A DNA stretch of 64,000 bases, taken from positions 124,001-188,000 of the forward strand of contig VWZL01005134.1 in the NCBI GenBank assembly GCA_013396915.1, read 5' to 3'. The position numbers and the translations under genes are program-made. The notes below the pieces were generated by a model. That model worked only from the letters and a program-made list of their open reading frames with translations, had not been told where the DNA came from and did no database searches. Below, piece after piece: positions 51,601 through 62,310 of this stretch (position 1 is the first letter of the stretch; the number at the start of each line of letters is the position of its first letter). This stretch comes from Stercorarius parasiticus. Lineage: Eukaryota; Chordata; Aves; Charadriiformes; Stercorariidae.

Positions 51601-53232
51601 CTTTTTAAAACCCAGGTTTTTATTTACATCATTTTACAAGGTTACTCTGCAGAACTCTTTTGGATGAACCAAAGCTCCTAATTCTCTGGTTTACATTCCT
51701 CATTGAAGAGTACCTGATTCCACACTGAGAAGGGCTGACTTTCTTTAAACAGGAGGGAGTTGGGCTCTACATTTATGAAGTTAGTTGATCTAAAGTTATA
51801 GTTTCTCAAGAGCTGAAGAAGAAAGGTTTCAAAGCTTTCTATGATCAAAGCCTCAAAGAGTGACAATGTTAGAAACAACGTTAGAAAGAATAAAATGAAG
51901 CAAACAAAGCAATATCCCAAGACTTCTGCCTGCCAATTCAACCCCACAGTGCCAAAAATGGAGCAGAATATAGACTAACTTATTAAATAATATTTTTTTA
52001 AAAATCAGAGTTATGAGCTACAGCTCTCCAGTTTTTAAGATGTCTACATATCTAACTGACTTGACATACACAAAACCTAACTTTGAACTTCAAAGGACTG
52101 ATGCATGCAAGAAAGTACACGGAGGTGGACTGGTCACCAGCAATACGCATCCCATTGGTACTGGCCCAAGCCGCAGATACACTCTAGGCCATGTCAGGAG
52201 GGAGAGAGCCTACTGCCACGTGAAGTCCCCATCCAGAACAGGCATACATCCAACACCAGTTAAACACCCATCTCCTGCACAGAGTTAAAATACATTCTGG
52301 TAATTTAAAGTACAGGCAGGCAATAAATAAACCTCTTAAATTAGTTTCAACATGAGGGAAAACTAGATTTCTATTGCTATTAGAAACCTGAGCTCTTACT
52401 CCAAACCACCCACAGCAATTTGCTGTAATCACTGCTGACTACTTGTTATTTTCTTTGGTTTCAGCAATCTTTATATTTAATGAGGTAGCTTTATCTTTTT
52501 GGAAACTTCAATTTGTTTTAAGTAAACAAAGTAGAGAAAAATCAATTATTCAAACTATTAGAGGTTGTCATTTTAGTAAAATCTTTCTCTAATTATATTA
52601 TTATACTTTAAAAAATGAACCTATTTTATATCTCAAATGAACTTAAAACAACAAATTAATAACTAACTACAATACTATAAATTAAGCAATTGAAAACTGT
52701 CATTTATTGAATCAGTGAACTTTTGTAAGTAGTTAAACACGTTTAATCTTTTTTATAGAAAGAATGGGGTGAAATATCTTTAACTAAATTATCATATCCC
52801 ACTTTATAAATAAAGTACGACAAACCATTTCCTGAATTAAGAAAGTTTCTATTCATTCAAATGTCAGCACCTACAGAGTTTCTATATTGGCATATTCACT
52901 GCTGTTATCCAGAATTCTGTAGAGTGCAACTTTTACTGAAGATTTCAAAACTTGTTCAGTGTGGAAAACCTACTAAGTCATATTAGCAGCAATTGAGAAT
53001 GTTGGTTTTCCATGTTTGACTGTGTGTTCCAGTCTCCTTCCAAAATAAACTTGATACAAATGGTAAGGAGAAAGTTATTTATTATGGCATAAATATGAAA
53101 TATTTCATTCACCTTTTCCTAAATCTACTACAATGGGAATATTAGAATGCAAAAAACAGAATTTATAATTGCCTAAGTATACACAGCTATAGAATATCCT
53201 TATTAGCCAAAAAAAGCTCATTTTGTGTAAAG

Positions 53233-53265
53233 ATTTTTATTTGATTACAACAATCAAATAAAAAT
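53233..53265. repeat. Perfect inverted repeat, 14-bp arms, 5-nt loop
   Basis: ATTTTTATTTGATT, ACAAC, AATCAAATAAAAAT: exact reverse-complement arms, the longest perfect hairpin noticed in the window. It lies within a very AT-rich interval. Confidence 0.95.
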
Positions 53266-56200
53266 GTTATGGGTAGCAATGCAGCTCTTGATTTGCGAAA
53301 ACACAAGCACAAAAAAATGTAAAGTCACTGAATTAAAAGACAATTCTAAGCTTGTTGATTTAAAATTGAAGTGACCTAAAATCAGTCCCGTGTAGATCCT
53401 ATTGAGTGACTGGTAGAAAATTATTTAATCTGATGAAGTTTCCTTCATCTTAATTTGAGAATCATTTGTGCAGAGGCTTCTGAAGTAAATTATTGTATTA
53501 AACATAATTATTAGCTTTAATATTATTTATCAAATAACTGTGGGTCAGCAATGCCTTATCCGTAGATCATTTTCAGTTCTCTCTGAGAATCCAAAATTGA
53601 AATTTTGGGTTGAATTTTCTCTGCTGTACACATTATGCAAGTCATACTGCAATCTTCCATTTCTACATCAGATAAGCACAATTCTTAGGTTTAGTTTTCC
53701 AGCAGAAACGCTCACATGTGTGAATTGTTTACTGCTTGCATTCTCTACCTATTAGCCACCCTCACTTAGATACCCATCATGCAGACCTCTGGCAAATAGC
53801 CACACAGGAGACCTCTAAGAAGCAAGCAGAAACAGTATTGTAGGAACTTGAGTGAAGATCCCTTTCTGTCAGAATATATCTGGACTAATGCTTTAATGCT
53901 AAATTGAAAAATTAAAGTGCAAATCACTTCTGATGATTAGGACGTACCAAACCCAGAGACAGCTGCCTTCCCCCAGCAGCGGTGCAATATTTGTGCACAA
54001 TTTGTATAGAAACATCAACAGTTCTTTCATAGTAAAGTGCAGGATGAAGCGGCATACAGTGTCCTGTCACTCATCACCCCAGAAGGAAGGACCTTCTAAA
54101 TAGATGAATTGATGAAAGAAACTCATTATTCAAAGGAATCCATCCTGCAGAGATTTGAAGTATCTGGGAGAATAAACGTAAATTAGACTATGTACTACCC
54201 CCGTACACAACAGCTGTTATCTATACTTCCATGCTTTACTGTTACAGTACTGCACCATTCAGTTTCTCCACAGAGATAAAAAGGTACCATGAAAGACATA
54301 AATTTCTGTCTCTGTACATGATCAGTTTAATGTATGGCACGAGACAGGCGAGAACTCATAGAGCACAGGTCCTACTAGGTTCATATCAGTATCAAGCTGC
54401 TGCTGAATGAAGTGAAAGCAGGGTGAGAAGTCAGCAGTAATGGGTGCCTCTTGTGCTCCTATATCTGCTAAAAGGCGCTCCCTGGTACACCCAAGGCCCT
54501 TGAATGTGCTCCCATGGAGGTCCCCTGCTTCATGGGCTGGAAGCATCACTCCCCCACGCCGTCCACTCCCAACAGCCCCCAAAGCATCCACCATCCCATA
54601 TCAGCGGTGCAGACAGCATTCATTCACTCAAGCTCAGAGTAGAGGCCATGCTGGCACAATACTAGGTCCATCAATAACTTGTGCTGAGACAATTCCTGTT
54701 ACAAGTTTATTTATAGGCAGGGTAGGCCTATAAATATCCAGGAGATAGGCCAGATACCATAAAAGAGCCTTTTCCTTCTCTCGTTCCACAAAGCAACACC
54801 TAGCAATCACGGTCAGTAAAAGATATTAATGAGGTGTTGTTTCCTGCTCACAGAGCAGCTGAGTAAGAGGCCAAGGACATTCCCGCTTCTGTAATAACAG
54901 AGCTACGGCACCAAAGCACAGGGGCTAGGGGCTGCAATCAAGCATTACTAATGTGCTCGGTAGCTTAGGTATTAAGTTCACTAAAGAATAAAAAAGGCAT
55001 GGAAAGAACACGTAGGCAAAATGTAATGGATAGCCACAGGTGGGAGGAAAAATCAGCTTTGAATTCTCCCTAGAATAATTTCTTGCATAAGACTTTATAT
55101 AAGCTGACAGCCTTTCACATTCTCAGAATAGGATCCCAAAATGCACTGGCAAGGTCTGCATCCTCTGGTAAAAACGGCCCCAAGACTGCACTCGCCAACT
55201 ACCACACTGTTTATTATCAGGGAAAACAAAACCAGCCAGTTTCAGGTGAGCTCAGAGCACCTGACCACCCACTGGGTCAGCTTTCAACCTGGCAGGCCTG
55301 GAGAGGCACCTCGCTGCCTGTCTGCGAACTGCGTGGACAACAGCTATGCAGGCGGGGCAGGAAGGAAAGCTCACCTTGACCAAAGCCTCTCCGGAGTCCA
55401 AGCTTTTAAAGAAAGCAGGAAAACCCCAGCAAGCTCTCTGTGCCTCCTGGAATTGCTACTCTGCAACAACTGCAGGCAAAACCAGCCAGCACTGAGACAC
55501 CCTGCTAAGCTAGCAGTGTGTACAAGCACACACTTAGTTGCCAACGGCCCCAGGGAAGCCTGAGCTCAAACAGAATACTCTAAAACAAAAGGAAAAACCC
55601 TGAAGCCTGAGCAGCTTTTACTGCGTGAGCACATTTTTGCTCTGGGGCCTTTATACATTTCAAGCCACCCAGTTGTTTTTAGGGATGAGACCCATGCTCA
55701 GCATGCCATTTCAAAGTCAGTCAGAGGAACAAGCAGCAAGAGAAGGTATAGGTTTGGTTTCACATGCCAGGCAAACACTCATCTCATTTTTTTCATTATT
55801 TGGAACCATATGCCCAACTGAAGAACCAGAGAAACCATAAAACCAGCATTATTTTAGAGCAGTGCCCAAGGGACCTGCCACCCGACATGCAACATTGCCA
55901 GAATTCCAGGTACAATGAGGACGGTTACATTTCCTAACTTTGCTTCCCTACTCACTCAGGAGGTGAGGACACACTCCTTCATGGAAGTTAAAAGGGGGTT
56001 TTGGTTTGTATTTTACTTTCTACGGGAAATAAATCTTTCCCTACAAATCTTGAAGAAATTCTTGACAATATTACATGACCATATCCCTAAATACTCCAAA
56101 TTCTCAGCCCAAAAAAGCAAATTTCCCCATTGATTAAAAAAGTGCCATGATTTTTTAACCTAGCCTCATGTTTTGGAGGCTTTCAGCTTCTAGGAGTTCA

Positions 56201-58279
56201 GGACTGGAAAAGTTGCTTACCACATATCTGAATCTCTTAAGAGCATATATTTTAAATAATTAAGAGGAAGAAAGTAACGATACCCTCACTGGGCAGGCAC
56301 AGGCAATGTAAACAGCATGCAAAAGGTTACAAGAGGAAATTAGTAGTACACAACACAAACCCGTATTTTCAGAGTACTTTTCTAGTGCTTTCTGAAAACT
56401 GAGCTTCTTTCTTTGCATGATGAACAACTGTGATGACTTGGCATGGAATGTCTTAATTGAAGGCACTGCCAGACAGGAAGGGAAAACAAAACCTGCCCTG
56501 GAAAGAAACTGCTGTGCAACCCCGCCTGGAAGGGCAGAGAGGTGTCATCTCTGCGCACAAGCTGAATCCCTAGGTATGAAACAGAGGGAACAAAGACAGG
56601 CAGCCTTTAGAAATGTCCCAAGTGATCCTCATAAAGTCAGAAGGTACCTCGCCATTTCATACTTCTAGTAGGGAATATTATTTACTCTTTCATAACATAG
56701 ACTTCTGGAAAGTTCCCTCAGCTTAATCTAAATCAAGTTCTAGATGTGCTTAAACACTTTCACACGCCAATATTTCTTATTTCTGAACCTGTAAAAATTA
56801 CCATCTGAGAAGTCCTCGTGATCCTGATCGGGATTTTGAGATGCTAAGATGTATGAGAATGGACAACTTTGGATAGACAGGTTGTTGGTAGCTTGGATCC
56901 AAGCATTTAACCCAGATGGTATGGAAAGCAAGGGTCACTGTTTAACAATTACAGCAAAAAAGATGGAAGATTTGAAGAATTACATTTTTCTGCCCTGCTC
57001 TGCTCCAGCTGAGTGTTCTTTTTTTCTCCCCAGTTCCTTTAGTGGTCAGGTAAAATAGGGACAATGCCACACATCACACAGAAGGTGTGACAAAACACGT
57101 GCAGCCCTTTGTGCACTTTGTGTAAGTGTTATTTATGTGAACAACAAAAAATTCCTCCAGAGCAGGTCAAGTCTATGGTGAAAGAGGCTTTAATAGCATC
57201 TAGCAGGACAGTATAGGTCATCTCCTTCATTGAGAAATAAAATCATGATGTGGCTGATCAAGGAAAATACTGTACTTTTTTTATTATTCTGCCCAAACCA
57301 AATTACTTGCCCATGCTCTGGCCTGGACATTAGAATTATTTAAGTGCAGTGATTTGTAATCTTTTCAACATGCTCACCCCTCAAGAATTTGCCCTTGGGA
57401 AACAGACTCCTCACAATGAAACCAAATCCACTGACAGATTCTCCTTAGTCCCATTTTGCACATCCCTTAGAAGCAGCCCAGAGACCTCCCTTCTGCCGCT
57501 GGGAGTTCCCAGGGCTGCAGGGTCTGATGTGCAGACAGATCCTGCTGTTCTGCAGTGTGGTACTCTGACCTTGCCTGCGCTGGGGAGTTCAGCCGCTGGC
57601 AGCAGGCAGAAACTTTGGGTGCACAATGGCTGCGTAGGCAGGCAAAGCTGGTGTTGGTGCAGGTGTACAGTCCAGCCCAATTTCAAGCAGGAATGAACTA
57701 CACTTCAAGTAGGTATTGGGAATGTACCAAGCCCAAGCTTGTGGAAAGTCTTGCAATTCTGCCCTGCTGTTTTAAGAAGCAAAGAAGAACAGGTCTCTCT
57801 GTACTGCGCAACTGTGCCTGTAAACAGACTTAACACACAGCCTAGAAAAAAAACCCCAAAAGTAGATGCTCCTCAACAGTCAGCTGCTAAAAAGAGTGAG
57901 TTTCATATTCAGACATTGTTACATGAAATTAAGGTCTGGAAAAACCAACCCTGACAGTCATTTCTCTCCCCTTCTGAGAGGACGGCACATTATCTCTGGC
58001 TGTTACACTCTTGTTGATTTTTAACCACCTCTGTTCTGCCTCACCAGTTTCCTGCCTTGCTGGAGCTACCCACACAGAGTAACCAGAGCACACGGAGCCT
58101 CCAAGGCACAACAGCCATCAGGATCATGAAGGCGCAAAACCTGATTCTCACGTGTTTGAACTCGATCCTCCTTCCCCCTACTGTGAAGACGCCTGAGGAA
58201 AGTCATGCCCAAAGTCAGATGACATTGAATTGCTGCAAGGCAAGCTCTGCTGAGGGGAAATGGTTTTCAGCAGTTTTTT

Positions 58280-58345
58280 GGGCCAGAAAGGACCAGCAGA
58301 CCACCTAGCCTGACTTGCTGCATGACAAAGGCTGCTGCAGAAACT
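58280..58345 (-). repeat. Ancient CR1 LINE 3'-end fragment
   Basis: GGGCCAGAAAGGACCAGCAG, ACCACCTAGCCTGACTTGCT and GCATGACAAAGGC resemble the reverse-complement 3' end of old amniote CR1 elements (ggccagaagggaccat / catctagtctgacctcctg / cataacacaggcc). About 65 bp remain, with no coding part. Confidence 0.5.
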
Positions 58346-60780
58346 AGCTGCTGGGAAAAGGCACCTTCTTCTGACCTGTCACTGAAGTACTGGCAGGCCA
58401 GGGCACGTCCAAGATCAGTCTCTCCACTCCCTGACTGGGAAGAATGACGGGTGTTCACACCATGGTCAACAACATTCAGTTTCGTTCCTCACAACAAAAT
58501 AAGCCAGCTCAGGTTGCCCTTGAAATACATTTTATTAGGCCGCATTTCCTCAAGGCAACCAAGCCTCTAAAGCCTTGAAAATTCCCTTCTCTTATCTCCT
58601 CCATCCAGCACTTCTGCCCAGGGAGAGAAGACTTAACACTTGCCTGCCAATTTCTTCTCTCTGCAGTCTCTCTTTTCCCCTGGTTCCTCAAGCTAGCTAA
58701 TTCTCACAGGTTTAAGGACCTGGGTTCATGGCACACCTTTCAACCTTTCCTTCCCCTAAGGTAAAGCTTAAATCACCAGAGAATAGGTAATAAGTGAGTA
58801 GATAAGCCACTAAAGACTATGACTTACCTGGACTAGATTGCAGCTACCTCCAGCCACTTCCCCTTTACAATGTGCCCTGAAAGCTCTATGTTTCCTCCCT
58901 TTTCTTTGGACTTACCTACCATACATTGAGGTGGTGAGACATTGTAGCAGAATGGCACAGTGTCACTATAACATGGCCCATACTCCCTCCACAAACTACT
59001 GACATTACAAGCCAAGGTTTGAAGGAAGGTGGAGTGTGTGAGAATGAGAAGCAGCCCCCATGACCCACCTGCCTCACAAGCAAATGGGCACACAAGAGCC
59101 TAGAGGAAGTAGGCAGAACTTTGGACCCTGATCCAGCTGATAAGCTGTCAAGTTGATTTGCAATGACAGCTGTGCTCCCTCGCAAAGAAAAAACACAGGA
59201 ATGAGATATATTTAGTCACAGGGCATAGAAGAAAGGAGAGATCAGGTGGGAGTATGAGTGTGTTTCAAGGCTGATGAACAAATCATGATTGTGAGGCTCA
59301 GCCAAGTCTCTGATAGAAGGATGGAGGCACAAATTTGGAGACAGAGCTGAAGAGTTTGCAAACTCCCCAGCTCCAGTTCCCTGTGCGGTAACTTCTGCAG
59401 TTCTGCAAGGAGCGCCACATCTGCACACCTCCAGCGGGCTTCACTGCCAAACAATAAAACATACATACAAATCTTACCTAAACACTAATAACTATAGCAA
59501 ATTGCAACTGAAAAATGCTACTACTAACTCAAGGCAAGAGTCCAGCTCCTACTTATTTCACAGTAGCTATTTCCTAATGCCTTTGAGACCTAGGCCATAC
59601 AGTTTATTTTACACCTAATTGAAAACAGAACTGTATCCCGTGACAGAACACAGGAATCCAGCAAAGACAAGTGGTGCCCTAGAACTACAACGCCCTCTCC
59701 ACCGCCGATTTGAGGAACAGTGCACTGCTACAGCACTACTTCTCTATTTTGCCAGGCTCGTTGCCTCTTTTGTGATAGGAGAGCTAATTATGCTTTCCAA
59801 TCCTGTTACAACCTTTTGAGAACCTCAGGAGAGAAGCATTACGCAAAAGCGGTGTCCTTACTTACAATGAATCTGCTGGTTGCACGTGGTGAGAGAAGGC
59901 AAAATAGCTCATAGGTGGAGCAACAGGGAGAAGAGCTGGAGCAAGGTAAGGATTGGGATAAACAGGCAGGACAGTGCCCACGTTTTTTAACTAGCAACAA
60001 TGAGCTGACTCCGGTCTCATTTAATTTGGGGCTGCATCAATACCTGCTTAGCTCTGAAGTACAAATTGCCCCATCAAGCGAGATTAGGTTACCTATTCCC
60101 ATGTATGCCTTTGATGCTATGATACTGGTAGCCTCCTTTTCATTCTGTGTAGAAAACAGGGAAAATAATTTTTTATCCCAAAGAAGGTAGGATAGGGGAT
60201 GGAAGGAACCAGTGTCCTATGTCAGTAAATAAGGTAGTGCACAGAAGGCAAACCGATAACCTGCAGCTAGACCTGGCACAAGCACGTAGCTTTGCTGGTC
60301 ACTGGGACATGTGGCTAGTTTGGACTGGTTTTGTATATGAGACGAGAGTGAGGGCATTCACCAAGTCTGGCATGCGTTGCTAGACTGGGTGGAGTGCTGC
60401 ACATGGGGCCATGCTGACCCATGGGGAAGGGATACAGTGGCCCATGACCACGCTGAAATCAGATGAATTTAGTGCAAGAAATATGATAACCATGGGAGGG
60501 AGCTCTTAATGTATTGCTGTCTTAGACACGGTGGGGGTTTCTGCAGCCCTCAGTGAGAGATAAAAGTAGTTTGCAAAGGAAAAGTGAAACAGCATTTAAC
60601 AGTCACAATCTGATCTCTGAAATTGCAAAGAATAAAATGAATGCTAACTTGGGGAGGGGGGGGGGGAATTTTCCCATCTCCACTTGCCTCCCACATTGCA
60701 TCACTCACTGCAGTGAGCTCAGGTGAATAATAGAGACTGATGCATTTGTCTAACATGTGCTTTCACACCCATAGTGATTG
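58346..60780. other. Intergenic, no gene recognised
   Basis: No exon or clear interspersed repeat recognised. A GAACTACAACGCCCTCTCC string near 59682-59700 faintly resembles part of a ZNF143 site but lacks the rest of the motif. A long G run lies at 60651-60666. Confidence 0.65.
60651..60666 (+). repeat. G-run (GGGGA then 11 G)
   Basis: Sixteen bases containing 15 G and one A. It could form a G-quadruplex on its own and is prone to length polymorphism and sequencing error. Confidence 0.9.
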
Positions 60781-60853
60781 TGAGGGGGGAAAAACAGAGA
60801 ATAATTAAACCCCAAGGACTCTCTTTTAGAAAGTTCAGAGCGGAACTTTTTCA
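60781..60853 (+). repeat. Diverged direct repeat, copy A
   Basis: The core reads CAGAGAATAATTAAACCCCA, AGGACTCTCTTTTAGAAAG, TTCAGAGCGGAAC, TTTTTCAAG. It aligns with copy B at 61524-61594 along its whole length with scattered substitutions and small gaps, in the same orientation. It belongs to no family I recognise. Confidence 0.65.
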
Positions 60854-61523
60854 AGAGTGGGTGTTTGCTGCAGGCCCCTGTGAGCTGAGCTCTTTTTTCC
60901 TTGCCCCTCTCATTTAAGCCTTCTTTTACACAGTGACTCTCCTGCTGTTATGGGCTCACTGAGCAAATGGCTAAGGAAATATAAAAGCCAACTGAAAGAA
61001 AACCACTTCTCAGTCTGTATGTTTAAGAGTACAGCTGCATGAGCACCATGTTTCATTTCACAGGGCAGATGAAGATCAAGTGCTGTGATCAGTTTTAAGA
61101 AATTCTGTGACACTTTGTGGAACAGGATGTGGCCCAAAATTGTCAGATTATAGTAACCAGTGTGAAGCACGGCAATGTACCTCACCAGTGGCGTGGTTAG
61201 AAAGTGTGACAGTTCTTCATCTAGAGATGAAGTAGAAAAGTACCTATTCCAGAAGCTATTATAACTCTCTTTGAAGGAAGAAAAAAATATCCTCATTTAA
61301 AAAAAAAAAAATCCATGGATTTCTCTTGCAAACATTCTGGAATGATCTCTTCCTCCCTTGTTCTCTATTATTTTTTTATCCTGGAAGCCATAAGGATTAA
61401 CACCATAACTGCAAATTAAAATTTGTTAAACTCTGTCATAGGACCTCATGAAGGTTTGGTAATTAAAAATGCTTAAAAGTATAATTATTGTTTTAAATAA
61501 ATACACTTATTAGAAATCAGGTA
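60854..61523. other. Segment between the two direct repeats
   Basis: About 670 bp of ordinary AT-rich sequence. A minus-strand open frame at 60910-61296 has no known motif. An A13 run lies at 61299-61311. No retroviral or transposase signature is seen between the repeats. Confidence 0.5.
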
Positions 61524-61594
61524 TGTGGGGAAGAAACAGAAGAAATTAATCCCAAGGATTCCCTTTTGGAAAGCTCAGAGAAGATTAAATTTTC
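61524..61594 (+). repeat. Diverged direct repeat, copy B
   Basis: The core reads CAGAAGAAATTAATCCCA, AGGATTCCCTTTTGGAAAG, CTCAGAGAAGATTAAA, TTTTCAAA. It is the partner of copy A at 60781-60853, about 740 bp downstream of it. Confidence 0.65.
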
Positions 61595-61817
61595 AAAAAA
61601 GGAATTTTGCATTATTCATCTGTCTTCCCTTAATTTTTTAATTTTTTTAAAATACACCAGCCAATTTCAACCAATGCAAAACAAAAGGCAGAAATCTGTA
61701 TGAATTTCCCAAAACCTAGTGTGTGAACAGGAGAAAGACTCAACACGGTGGCTCCACTGTGGGGAAAAGCCAGCAGAATAGGGAATTCAATGTTTGGCAC
61801 TAGCCAGCGGGTCTGTC

Positions 61818-62310
61818 ATCATAGAATCACAGAATCGCCTAGGTTGGAAGGGACCTTTGAGATCATTTAGTCCAACCATCAACCTAACTCTGACAAAAAC
61901 CATGACTAAGCCATATCTCTAAGCACTACGTCTACCTGTCTTTTAAATACCTCCAGGGATGGTGACTCAACCACTTCCCTGGGCAGCCTGTTCCAATGCT
62001 TGATAACCCTTTTCCTGAAGAATTTTTTCCTAATATCCAGTCTAAACCTCCCCTGAGCCATTTCCTCTTGTCCTATCACTTGTTACTTGGGAGAAGAGAC
62101 CGACCCCCATCTCTCTACAGCCTCCTTTCAGGTAGCTGTAGAGAGCGATAAGGTCTCCCCTCAGCCTCCTTTTCTCCAGGCTAAACAACCCCAGCTCCCT
62201 CAGCTGCTCCTCATAAGACTTGTTCTCCAGACCCCTCACCAGCTTTGTTGCCCTTCTCTGGACCCGCTCCAGCACCTCAATGCCTTTTTTGTGGTGAGGG
62301 GCACATGAAC
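61818..62310 (-). repeat. CR1 LINE, 5'-truncated antisense copy with intact 3' end
   Basis: The + strand begins ATCATAGAATCACAGAATCG, then AGGTTGGAAGGGACCTTTGA, the reverse complement of the CR1 3' end. The minus-strand frame at 62042-62404 encodes the ORF2 C-terminus: [47 protein letters not shown] and [14 protein letters not shown]. The 3' UTR (61818-62040) differs from that of the copies at 35 and 38 kb, so it belongs to another CR1 subfamily. Similarity stops near 62310 (TGAGGGGCACATGAAC); the N-terminal residues of the open frame beyond it are flanking sequence. Confidence 0.95.

Larger units (their letters stand above)
46958..58279. other. Intergenic, no gene recognised
   Basis: Long stretch without recognisable exons. 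Within it are an A/C-rich low-complexity stretch at 48631-48670 (CAAA units), a very AT-rich interval around 52440-53560 with a perfect hairpin at 53233-53265, and GC-richer parts near 54480-54600 and 55220-55400. The minus-strand frame at 48706-48918 is discussed in findings. Confidence 0.6.
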
